DNA of 64,000 nt, from positions 23,542-87,541 of the forward strand of contig QKCJ01000036.1 in NCBI GenBank assembly GCA_003245715.1. Direction: 5' to 3'. The notes beneath the pieces were generated by a model, which saw only the letters and a list, made by a program, of their open reading frames with translations, was not told the DNA's origin and searched no databases. The position numbers and the translations under genes were made by a program. This DNA is from a bacterium. Its GTDB lineage: Bacteria > Planctomycetota > SZUA-567. Of this stretch, positions 26,223 to 33,344 are shown one piece after another; within the stretch, counting starts at the first letter, position 1, and every line of letters starts with the position of its first letter.

Positions 26223-26696
26223 TTATTCGCAGTGCTCAAGAAAGACCTTGCGGTCGATGGCGTAGGGCAGCCAGTTGTTGACAAACTCCGCGCCGAAGCG
26301 TTCGTAAAAATCAACCGCTGACTCGTTCCAGTCCAGAACCTGCAGCTCGATGCGGGCGCAGTCATTGTCGCGGGCGATCTCTGAGAGCTTGTTGAAGATC
26401 ATGGTCGCAGCTCCCTTGCGACGGCAGTCAGGATCAATAAAGATATCCTCGACAAACATCTTCCGCTTGCCGGCGAAAGTGGTGAATGTATACAGATAAG
26501 TGCAGAAACCGATCGGCTTGTCACCCATGTAAAGCAATAACGCTTCAATCAGTTTCTTTTCAAGCGCGTTCCTGATCGACTCAGGCTCGGCAATGGCCGC
26601 GTCACTCAATTTTTCGTAATGAGCGAGCTGCTTGACAAAATCAAGAACTAGACTGGCATCTTCCGGTGATGCCGGACGGATTATTAATTCAGACAT
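26223..26696 (-). CDS. GNAT acetyltransferase, spermidine/spermine acetyltransferase-like
   Basis: Transfers acetyl from acetyl-CoA to an amine. The 157-aa product has the GNAT core: N-terminal IIRPASPEDASLVLDFVKQLA, the FVEDIFIDPDCRRKGAATMIFNKL acetyl-CoA-binding motif A, and LQVLDWNESAVDFYERFGAEF, where VLDWN.A..FY is typical of the SSAT/thialysine acetyltransferase group. The start at 26696 fits the family; upstream in-frame sequence is non-coding. It is the only minus-strand gene inside the phage-like locus and is flanked by its own terminator and an inverted repeat TTAGTGA-N14-TCACTAA (26716-26743), so it looks like an independent insertion. Confidence 0.88.
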   Translation of the reverse strand: MSELIIRPASPEDASLVLDFVKQLAHYEKLSDAAIAEPESIRNALEKKLIEALLLYMGDKPIGFCTYLYTFTTFAGKRKMFVEDIFIDPDCRRKGAATMIFNKLSEIARDNDCARIELQVLDWNESAVDFYERFGAEFVNNWLPYAIDRKVFLEHCE

Positions 26697-26715
26697 GATA
26701 CTACTTTCAATTTTG

Positions 26716-26743
26716 TTAGTGATAACTACATTTTTGTCACTAA
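26716..26743. promoter_or_regulatory. Inverted repeat upstream of the acetyltransferase gene
   Basis: TTAGTGA-N14-TCACTAA, 20 bp upstream of the start. Possible operator; nothing else supports it. Confidence 0.3.
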
Positions 26744-26845
26744 TACGCCAAAAAAATAAAAAATATACTCTTAACATGAAGTTGTGCAAATTATGTGCCA
26801 GTTGCATTGGCAAGGTCTGCAACGCACAGTTATTTCCGGGTTTAG

Positions 26846-26862
26846 TTGGCAGAGTGTGCCAA
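26846..26862. promoter_or_regulatory. Perfect dyad upstream of the Cys-containing gene at 26909
   Basis: TTGGCA-GAGTG-TGCCAA, centred about 55 bp before the start codon. TTGGCA recurs at about 26812 and 26901, so this could be an operator cluster. Confidence 0.3.
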
Positions 26863-26908
26863 TATTCAGAATTTTTGCCCACGGTTATTATACACAAAGG
26901 TTGGCATT

Positions 26909-27538
26909 ATGGCAATTAATTCAGGAGATTTTGCCTTGGCGGTCCGTGCCGGTGATGGTTGGGTGCTTAAGGAGATCTGCGCTGGGGATAGTGTCGAGTA
27001 TGGTCTGGCGGTGCGTTGCGGCGGGCAGTGGTATCTGGCGCCGCTGGGGCAGAAGCAGAGTGACTGGTTGATAAATATCAAATCAGGCAGCAGCAATATT
27101 GGCGTACCGCTTGAGTGTGCTGATGATGGTGAAGGCGGGTCGGGCGAACCCTGCACGGGGACTGATCCGTTATGTACGTTATGTGAGTGTGCTTCGGCGT
27201 TGCGTGAGGAGTACACGGTAGTGTTGGCGGGTTTCCCGGCAATCTGCGGCGTTGAGATCTTTAACGGTTCATGGACGCTGACTAACACGGCCGATTGTGT
27301 CTGGCGTTATGACATTGATGACAACAGTTCGGTGCAGCTCTCGGCGCAGGCGGGGGTCTTCTGGCGGGTGAGTTGGGGTGTTGCCAATTCTGGCGGGCTT
27401 GGCGGCTATTTCGGCGGCTACTTCGGTGATGAGTGCAGCCCGGAAACCCATACTTACTATTACATGTATGATTACACTCCGGGTTGCTCGGGATTGTCCT
27501 CAGCTCTTATGACTGCAACGACCGTAGTCGTCGTATAA
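26909..27538 (+). CDS. Hypothetical protein with central Cys cluster, phage-like locus
   Basis: The 209-aa product begins with a small beta domain (GDFALAVRAGDGWVLKEICAGDSVEYGLAVRCGGQWYLAPL, about residues 6-50) and then carries a Cys-rich segment around residues 90-115 (CADDGEGGSGEPC, CTLCEC). A later half has scattered Cys, a Gly-rich stretch (GGLGGYFGGYFGDE) and a valine tail. No family recognised. AAAGG lies upstream of ATG 26909. Because it sits between the tail gene and the radical SAM gene, it could be a virion component or a peptide substrate, but neither is shown. Confidence 0.6.
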   Translation: MAINSGDFALAVRAGDGWVLKEICAGDSVEYGLAVRCGGQWYLAPLGQKQSDWLINIKSGSSNIGVPLECADDGEGGSGEPCTGTDPLCTLCECASALREEYTVVLAGFPAICGVEIFNGSWTLTNTADCVWRYDIDDNSSVQLSAQAGVFWRVSWGVANSGGLGGYFGGYFGDECSPETHTYYYMYDYTPGCSGLSSALMTATTVVVV

Positions 27539-27590
27539 AAATTTCGCGACAGTTTGTGTAGAGATATTATCGGAAGGGAAGGCGTTAATA

Positions 27591-28088
27591 ATGCGTTGTG
27601 TAGAGTATAGGGAAGTCTCGCCCGAGAATGAGAAATTTGCCTGGTGCGCGAAATATCTGGTCAATCTTGATAACAGGGGAAGGTTCTGCAAGCGTTGCCG
27701 GAGTGACCGTTCATTTCAGCGGATGCTGCTTGAGGTCTCGCGGGTGCGGGGGTTGCATGATTGCTCCGGGACTGGCGGTTATTGTGAAATCTTTCAGACG
27801 GTGACAACACTCAAGCAGTGTGAGCGTTGTCAGAGCGATGGCGAGTATCGTGCGTTTATCCGTTCACAGGCACAGGTGGCGCGGAGAGAACGTATTGATA
27901 ATTGCCCTGAGCGCGGCAAGGTTGTGCGTATTGAAAAGCAGAAATGCTGCGGCGGTAAAGAACGCGATCTGGAAATCTTCGAGTGCCGGAAATTGACCCT
28001 TGCCCACAAAGGAATCTGCACCACCTGCCGGGAGCCCCGGCGGGCAGTTTTGACAGGCAATTCTGCTTGTGGCATTGCTGCCAGATAG
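27591..28088 (+). CDS. Cys-rich protein with CxxC pairs; C terminus encoded by repeat DNA
   Basis: The 165-aa product carries three CxxC pairs (CKRC, CERC, CTTC) and further Cys, suggesting zinc-ribbon-like or metal-binding modules; many Arg/Glu/Lys residues. I do not recognise the family. AAGGGAAGG lies upstream of the ATG. The last 19 or so residues (REPRRAVLTGNSACGIAAR) are translated from repeat copy R11, so the original protein probably ended near the CTTC pair and the present stop is supplied by the repeat. Confidence 0.55.
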   Translation: MRCVEYREVSPENEKFAWCAKYLVNLDNRGRFCKRCRSDRSFQRMLLEVSRVRGLHDCSGTGGYCEIFQTVTTLKQCERCQSDGEYRAFIRSQAQVARRERIDNCPERGKVVRIEKQKCCGGKERDLEIFECRKLTLAHKGICTTCREPRRAVLTGNSACGIAAR

Positions 28089-28155
28089 TGAAAGAGCTTT
28101 ATTTATAGGACTGCTGGTTTGGGGTGATTATTTGGGCTTTGTTTGTTTTGAAGGT
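28028..28155 (+). repeat. Dispersed repeat arm, copy R11, with cap
   Basis: Cap GCCGGGAGCCCCGGCGGGC, then the clearest consensus arm: TTTTGACAGGCAATTCTGC, TTGTGGCATTGCTGCC, AGATAGTGAAAGAG, CTGCTGGTTTGGGGTGATT. It overlaps the 3' end of the preceding CDS. Confidence 0.92.
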
Positions 28156-28206
28156 TAATGGCAGAGGCGACTACGGTAATAACAGCTTTTTTGGTATCTG
28201 ATAGTT

Positions 28207-28257
28207 TGGCAGCATCTACAGCGCTTGCGAAACTAGCGGTCAAGCGCGCTGCGCTTG
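28207..28257 (+). repeat. Cap-type repeat block with REP-like palindrome
   Basis: GCATCTACAGCGCTTGCGAAA, then GGTCAAGCGCGCTGCGCTTG. The same block occurs at 28541-28592 and, in part, in each 82-bp unit at 12756-13083. Confidence 0.8.
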
Positions 28258-28395
28258 GGGAGCCCCGGCGGACAGTTTTGACAGGCAATTCTGCTTGTGG
28301 CATTGCTGCCAGATAGTGAAAGAGTTTTATTTATAGGATAGCTGGTTTGGGGTGATTATTTGGGCTTTGTTTGTTTTGAAGGTTAATGGCAGAGC
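28258..28395 (+). repeat. Dispersed repeat arm, copy R12, with cap
   Basis: Nearly identical to R11 and about 228 bp downstream in direct orientation, so the arm plus its spacer was tandemly duplicated. Like R11 it has no inverted partner nearby. Confidence 0.92.
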
Positions 28396-28540
28396 AGATT
28401 TGTTTGATACTGAAATAGAAAAGCGGTGTTTGTGATAACAGTTTTGTGGTTGTTTGTTGTGATGTTTTATATGTAAATGTTAAAAGAAGCATGTAGTAAA
28501 GCGGCTACGGTGATAAAAGCTTTTTTAAATTGAAAATAGT

Positions 28541-28592
28541 TTGGCAGTATCTACAGCGCTTGCGAGACTAGCGGTCAAGCGCGCTGTGCTTG
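28541..28592 (+). repeat. Cap-type repeat block directly before the radical SAM gene
   Basis: GTATCTACAGCGCTTGCGAG, then GGTCAAGCGCGCTGTGCTTG. The palindrome's 3' arm ends at the GGAGG ribosome-binding site of the next gene. The rest of 28396-28540 is AT-rich with no ORF supported. Confidence 0.8.
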
Positions 28593-28601
28593 GAGGGCGA
28601 G

Positions 28602-29876
28602 ATGGCGGTTGGTTTGTGGAAAGACAATATTATTGGGCGGTGGCCGACTGCCGGTGTAGATAGATCGGACTTTACTGAATTCTCGGTTCTTGGTAAGCGG
28701 TTTGCCTATCAGCCTGATGATATGCGCTTATATGAACTGGAACATGATGAAGGGTTGCCGGAGTGTGGTGTGACCAGTCAGCCGCAATTTGAGCTTAACG
28801 GGTTGAAGCCGCAGATGGTGGTGCTTCTGCCGACGTTGGCGTGTAATCTGCGCTGCCGTTATTGCTTTGAGCAGGGGTGCGAGGCGGGTGGCATGATGAG
28901 TTTTGAAACGGCCAGAAAGGCGATTGACCTGATTAATGAACGCGGGCGTACTACGGTCGGTTTCTTTGGTGGTGAACCGCTATTGGCGTGGAGTCTGGTT
29001 TGTCGGGCGGCAGATTATGCGCGGAAAAAATTTTTAGCACCGTCATTTTCGCTGACGACCAACGGGACTCTGCTTGATGATGAGAAGGCGGAGTATCTGG
29101 CGGCGACGGGTTTTTCATTGATTGTTTCGGTGGATGGCCCGCAACATCTGCACGATCAGGCGCGGCCGATGAGTGATGGTGGTGGCAGGGTGAAGGGTTC
29201 GTATGAGGCGGTGGTGCGGGGCTTGGAGTGTATCAGCAGATATAGTAAGCTGGCAAAACGAACGACCTTGCGTGCGACCTTTGATGGCAGCGATGAATAT
29301 GCGCAGCTGCTTGAGCTGGTTGTGCATCTTAATGAACTTTGCAGGCGTTATGGTTTTGGCGGGGTCTCGGTTGAGCCGGCGGATATCAGTGAGGGTTGCG
29401 CGCGCGGGAGCAGGAAGGTTGTGCCTTCAGAGCGGTTGTATGAAGAGTATCTTGATGTTGCCGAGTGGTATGCTAGGGAACTGGCGGCGGGACGTGAACC
29501 GAAATTTCATCATTTCAGCGTAAGGTTGCAGCGGTTGCAGAGACGTTCGCCGGCGGTGAGTGAGTGCGGGGCGGGGGTCGGTTATATGGCGGTGACACCG
29601 GAGGGGGATTTGCACGCGTGCCACAGGATGGGTTGTAGGATCGGGACGGTTGATGAGGGGGTGCGGATGAGTTTGCAGCAGCCTTGGCGGGATAACCGTT
29701 ATTACGCGCGCAGTGGCTGCGGGGATTGCTGGCTGCGTAATGTCTGCGGGGGCGGGTGCAGGTTCAACTCTTTGGGGGTTAATAATGATATTGCCAGACC
29801 TGATATTCTGGGGTGCTGGCTGACTGAGGTTTGCGTTAAGTGCGCGGCATATGTTTTGGCGGAAACGAACCAGTGA
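28602..29876 (+). CDS. Radical SAM/SPASM peptide-modifying-type enzyme
   Basis: Radical SAM enzymes cleave SAM at a [4Fe-4S] cluster; those with a SPASM domain mostly modify peptides or proteins. In this 424-aa product the core cluster motif is C81-x3-C85-x2-C88 (CNLRCRYCFE), followed by the GGEPLL SAM-binding motif near residue 128 and LTTNGTLL. The C terminus fits the full SPASM rule C-x12-G-x4-C (Cys322, Cys340), C-x2-C-x5-C-x3-C (Cys373, 376, 382, 386) and a late Cys (405), so two auxiliary clusters are expected. ATG 28602 has GGAGG; a TTG at 28590 would add 4 residues. It is not an obvious sulfatase maturase by context. Neighbouring Cys-rich proteins are its likeliest substrates, by inference. 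Confidence 0.9.
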   Translation: MAVGLWKDNIIGRWPTAGVDRSDFTEFSVLGKRFAYQPDDMRLYELEHDEGLPECGVTSQPQFELNGLKPQMVVLLPTLACNLRCRYCFEQGCEAGGMMSFETARKAIDLINERGRTTVGFFGGEPLLAWSLVCRAADYARKKFLAPSFSLTTNGTLLDDEKAEYLAATGFSLIVSVDGPQHLHDQARPMSDGGGRVKGSYEAVVRGLECISRYSKLAKRTTLRATFDGSDEYAQLLELVVHLNELCRRYGFGGVSVEPADISEGCARGSRKVVPSERLYEEYLDVAEWYARELAAGREPKFHHFSVRLQRLQRRSPAVSECGAGVGYMAVTPEGDLHACHRMGCRIGTVDEGVRMSLQQPWRDNRYYARSGCGDCWLRNVCGGGCRFNSLGVNNDIARPDILGCWLTEVCVKCAAYVLAETNQ

Positions 29877-29913
29877 AGTTAATTTTTTTTTTAAAAAGTG
29901 GAGAGGAAAAATT

Positions 29914-30276
29914 ATGGAGCAGTTACTGAATGAAAATCTTCTGGCGGCGGTGGTGGGAGTGGCGGCGTGTGTTTTTGGCGTGGTAAAACGCTTTGAGATC
30001 GTCAAAAAAATGAAGCTTGACAAGGTGGTTACTTTTATTGAAGCGGGTGTGCAGATTACGTATGAAAATTACGTCAGAGTACTTAAAAACAGTCGTGAAG
30101 ACGGAAAACTGACGGCTGCGGAGAGGAGCTACGCGGTGAAAAAAGCGCTTGAACATGCGAAGGCTTACGCGGCGAAAGAAGGTATTGTACTGACTAAATT
30201 CTATTCTGAGGAGTATTTACCGGTTATTGTCGAGAAGATCATCGGTGAGAAGAAAGCGGCAGCAGATAAAAAATAA
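29914..30276 (+). CDS. Holin-like small membrane protein
   Basis: The 120-aa product has one N-terminal membrane segment (LLAAVVGVAACVFGVV) and a long basic helical remainder (LTAAERSYAVKKALEHAKAYAAKEG...), an architecture like superfamily 6 (LLH-type) phage holins. GAGAGG is 8 bp before ATG 29914. It starts 38 bp after the radical SAM gene on the same strand and is the last clearly phage-like gene. Assignment is tentative. Confidence 0.5.
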   Translation: MEQLLNENLLAAVVGVAACVFGVVKRFEIVKKMKLDKVVTFIEAGVQITYENYVRVLKNSREDGKLTAAERSYAVKKALEHAKAYAAKEGIVLTKFYSEEYLPVIVEKIIGEKKAAADKK

Positions 30277-30375
30277 ACGGACTTATGAGAATATGCGTCT
30301 TGACAAATATTAGAATTACTGATATCTAAAAAGATGGTGAATGCGTAATTTTATGGTCTGTTGGGGGGCGGGATA

Positions 30376-31635
30376 ATGGAATTTCTGGTAGCAAGACAGC
30401 CTGTCCTTGACTGTAGCCTGCAGACATGGGGTTATGAACTGCTCTTCCGTAATGGTGTGGAGAACGCCTTTATCAACAGCAGCCTCGGAACTCCGGATGG
30501 CGATAAAGCTACTCTGTCGGTTCTTAATTCCGCGTTTTTCAGCGGCCTTTCACAGATGACCGGCGGCAATAAGGCGTTGGTTAATTTTACCAGACAGCTA
30601 CTGGTAAGCGGCTACGCCGAGATCCTGCCCAAAGACGAGGTTATCATCGAAATCCTTGAAGACGTGATGCCTGATACGGAGGTTATCGAGGCCTGTTACA
30701 AGCTTAAGAATCTTGGTTATACGATTGCTCTTGATGATTTCCGCTATACTCCGGAGATGGATTCATTCCTCTCGCTTGCCGATATTGTCAAGGTTGATTT
30801 CATGGAGACGGGTGTCTTTGAACGCGTTGAGCTTACAGAGACGCTGCTGAGCATGAACATTGAGCTTTTGGCCGAGAAGGTTGAGACGGAAGAGGATTAT
30901 GCGCAGGCCAGGGATCTTGGTTATAAATATTTTCAGGGGTATTTCTTCAGCAAGCCCCAGATTATCAACCGTGGTTCTGTTCCGCAGTCTCGCCTTTCGG
31001 CGATGAGGCTGCTTAAGGAAGTCAACCGTACCAATATTGATATCAAGGCAATCGAGGAAATCATCAAGGGTGATCCGGGTCTGACGATGCGACTTTTGCG
31101 TTATCTCAACTCGGCGTTCTTTGGTGTGCGTAACAAGATTACCACGATCAAACAGGCGATTGTCATGCTCGGGCAGAAGAATCTGCGCAAGTGGGCGACA
31201 GTTCTGGCGATCACTACCGACAACGATCAGAAGCCGCCGGAGCTGCTTAAGCAGGCGCTCTTCCGGGCGCGTTTCTGTGAGATGATCGGTGAGTCGAAGA
31301 TCTCGCAGAAAACCTGTGATGATTTCTTCCTGACGGGGTTGCTCTCGCTGGTTGAGCCGCTGATGGATCAGGCGAAGGAAGAAGTCTTTAAAGAGATGTC
31401 GATTAATGACCAGATGTTTGCAGCTCTCAATGGCGGTAACGGCACGATGCTTGCAGACTCTCTGCGGATGTCTGAAAACATCGAGCAGGGCGCGTGGGAA
31501 GCGGTTGACGGTTTCAAGAATATTTATAATCTGGATGACAACCAGATAATGACTGCTTATAAAGAAGCGCTTTATATGGCGGATTCGTTTGTAAATGGTT
31601 ACAGCGCTACCGGCGGTTCTTCAGCGGGCATTTAG
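30376..31635 (+). CDS. EAL-HDOD signalling protein (YuxH-like)
   Basis: The 419-aa protein joins an EAL-related domain (residues about 1-200) to an HDOD domain (about 205-400). The EAL part begins VARQPVLDCSLQTWGYELLFRNG, so the signature Glu-Ala-Leu reads ELL; ALDDFRY and VKVDFME follow, but several catalytic acidic positions look absent, suggesting a c-di-GMP sensor or a non-enzymatic domain. The HDOD part has IIKGDPGLTMRLLRYLNSAFFG and AIVMLGQKNLRKW. A G-rich site precedes ATG 30376. A bulged-stem terminator follows. Confidence 0.9.
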   Translation: MEFLVARQPVLDCSLQTWGYELLFRNGVENAFINSSLGTPDGDKATLSVLNSAFFSGLSQMTGGNKALVNFTRQLLVSGYAEILPKDEVIIEILEDVMPDTEVIEACYKLKNLGYTIALDDFRYTPEMDSFLSLADIVKVDFMETGVFERVELTETLLSMNIELLAEKVETEEDYAQARDLGYKYFQGYFFSKPQIINRGSVPQSRLSAMRLLKEVNRTNIDIKAIEEIIKGDPGLTMRLLRYLNSAFFGVRNKITTIKQAIVMLGQKNLRKWATVLAITTDNDQKPPELLKQALFRARFCEMIGESKISQKTCDDFFLTGLLSLVEPLMDQAKEEVFKEMSINDQMFAALNGGNGTMLADSLRMSENIEQGAWEAVDGFKNIYNLDDNQIMTAYKEALYMADSFVNGYSATGGSSAGI

Positions 31636-31670
31636 ATTTTGCATGCGTAGTCCCGCGCTGATATAGTTAA

Positions 31671-31711
31671 AAAAGGCTGCCCGTTAACGGGACAGCCTTT
31701 TGTTTTTTTTG
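31671..31711. terminator. Terminator between convergent genes
   Basis: AAAGGCTG-CCC / GGG-A-CAGCCTTT stem with one bulged base, then TTGTTTTTTTT on the plus strand and an A-run on the left that gives T residues on the minus strand. Confidence 0.85.
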
Positions 31712-31742
31712 GCAGTAATAGAATGAAATGTGAAAACAGTCT

Positions 31743-32321
31743 TCAGGCAGCAAAATACTTCGGTTCATTGCCCGGACACCATTTGATATTGCAGCCCATG
31801 CTCGGTTTCTGATCTTCGGGTATGGCTCGTCCGGCCAGCAGCGCATCCAGAGCCTTGCGCAGGTCTGCACCGGTGATCGGCAGATCATTGCCGGGGCGGC
31901 TGTCATCCATCTGTCCGCGGTAAATCAGATAATGCTCCTTGTCAAAAAGGAAGAAGTCCGGCGTGCAGGCGGCGTGGAGAAGTTTGGCAATCTCCTGATT
32001 GCTGTCTACAAGATAATCAAAGGTGTAGCCATATTTCTCCCGGTACTCAAGCATCTTCTCGGCGCTGTCTTCAGGATATTCCGGGTTGATATTGGAGTTG
32101 ATGCCGATAACCTCAATGCCCTTTGCCTGATACTCCTTAATCAGCTCCACCATCTTCTCGCGCACATGGATGACAAACGGGCAGTGGTTGCACATGAAAA
32201 TAATCAGAAGCGGCTTGCCGCTGGCAAAGTCTGTGGTGTAGATTTTGCCTTCAGGGTCTCTTAGCTCAAAGTCGGGAAGTTCTGTACCGAGTGTGAGCAT
32301 ATTGGAAGCGGTCATTACCAT
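31743..32321 (-). CDS. Thioredoxin-fold peroxiredoxin/ResA-like protein
   Basis: A 192-aa cytoplasmic redoxin without a signal peptide. LGTELPDFELRDPEGKIYTTDF and KPLLIIFMCNHCPFVIHVREKM are the AhpC/TSA thioredoxin fold, with CNHC as the CxxC active-site pair; EVIGINSNINPEYPEDS, the cis-Pro-bearing TPDFFLFDKEHYLIYRGQMDD and a C-terminal GCNIKWCPG pair are typical of a widespread subgroup. AGGAGG lies 8 bp before the start. Specific substrate unknown. Confidence 0.88.
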   Translation of the reverse strand: MVMTASNMLTLGTELPDFELRDPEGKIYTTDFASGKPLLIIFMCNHCPFVIHVREKMVELIKEYQAKGIEVIGINSNINPEYPEDSAEKMLEYREKYGYTFDYLVDSNQEIAKLLHAACTPDFFLFDKEHYLIYRGQMDDSRPGNDLPITGADLRKALDALLAGRAIPEDQKPSMGCNIKWCPGNEPKYFAA

Positions 32322-32432
32322 TATAGTATCCTCCTAAAAAATTAGAGTCTATGGAAAATTGATCCGCAGATATCGCTGCAAACATACAGCGGGTATTTGC
32401 TACTATTATTATAGCATAAGAGAATGAAGAAA

Positions 32433-32466
32433 TAAAGAAAAACACCGCCTGCTTTCAGACGGTGTG
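32433..32466 (-). terminator. Intrinsic terminator of the PfkB-like gene
   Basis: On the minus strand ACACCGTCTG / CAGGCGGTGT with an AAAG loop, followed by TTTTCTTTATTT. Confidence 0.8.
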
Positions 32467-32521
32467 GGTTTATTTGCAGATTATTATTATGCGGTTTTAA
32501 GTCGGTAATAGTGTGGCAGGA

Positions 32522-33301
32522 TCAGGCTTCGACCTTGTCATAGGGGCCAAAGAGGATGGAGTTATTTTCTTTCCAGGAAGCGAAGGTTGCGGCGGGGGCA
32601 TTTTTCTTCTGCTCGACTGCGCAGCTGGCGCCGGTGACAGTTTTGCAGAAAGCTTCGGGGAGTTCTTTGGTTGTGAGTGAGTTGACCAGTCCGGCGAGGC
32701 GGTCTTCAGTTGAGGCGTTGCACTCTGAGCAGGCCGGGGTATATAATTCGCGCGCCCACCAGCTTTCGACATCACTTGGCGAACAGACACCCATTGATTC
32801 AAGGCGGGGCTTGACCGAGCTGCTGCGTAGGTAGATGCCGTCGGCACCGAGGTCGAGGATAGTCAGGGCGCAACCCATGTTGAGGATACTAAGCGCGATC
32901 TGGTCGCAGAGTTCGGCGTCGGTTTTGTCTTTGTATTCTTCGTAGAGGTCCTGCTCGAACAGGTAGAGCGCGTCATTGTAGGTTGAGAAGTAGACATCAA
33001 CGTAGGGCAGGACCATGCCCATATACATCATCCAGTTGGTCTCGATTTCTTTGGCCGCGACGGCGTGCATGAGGGTAGTGACGCCGAGGTTTTTGACTTT
33101 CTCAAAGAAGCTGCGGCTGCTCATGGTTTCGGTCAGGCCGGGTGCGGCGTTGGCGGAGGCGGTTACTGATATTGTTGCGCCGGCGAAAGAATCGTCCGGT
33201 ACTTCTGACGGGTTTGCCGGGAGTGCGACGAAGGTCTGCCTGTCACCGAGAAGTCCGGCGAGTTTCTGGTTTTCTTTTCCATTAATAATAATTGTTGCCA
33301 T
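32522..33301 (-). CDS. Degenerate PfkB/ribokinase-like protein
   Basis: The 259-aa product lines up with the second half of PfkB sugar kinases: GMVLPYVDVYFSTYNDALYLF equals the 'LLPYVDVFFPNEDEA' strand region, GCALTILDLGADGIYLRSS equals the strand before the ATP site, and the end DRLAGLVNSLTTKELPEAFCKTVTGASCAVE follows the family's last helices. The usual N-terminal substrate lobe is mostly missing, and where DTTGAGDAF should stand the sequence reads ECNASTEDRL. It is probably not a functional sugar kinase. GAGGAG upstream and a clean frame argue for an expressed gene, not a random relic. Own terminator downstream. Confidence 0.65.
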   Translation of the reverse strand: MATIIINGKENQKLAGLLGDRQTFVALPANPSEVPDDSFAGATISVTASANAAPGLTETMSSRSFFEKVKNLGVTTLMHAVAAKEIETNWMMYMGMVLPYVDVYFSTYNDALYLFEQDLYEEYKDKTDAELCDQIALSILNMGCALTILDLGADGIYLRSSSVKPRLESMGVCSPSDVESWWARELYTPACSECNASTEDRLAGLVNSLTTKELPEAFCKTVTGASCAVEQKKNAPAATFASWKENNSILFGPYDKVEA

Positions 33302-33344
33302 GGTTAATTCTCCTCTATGATAATTTTTAATGAATGTGTGAATG

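Noticed and set aside
26800..26908. Sigma-54 promoter before the 26909 gene
   Set aside because: The GG-to-GC distance in the TTGGCA stretches is 8 rather than 10 nt.
29427..30023. Minus-strand 198-codon ORF under the radical SAM and holin-like genes
   Set aside because: Antisense frame rich in Pro/Thr/Arg with no start signal; the plus-strand motifs are decisive.
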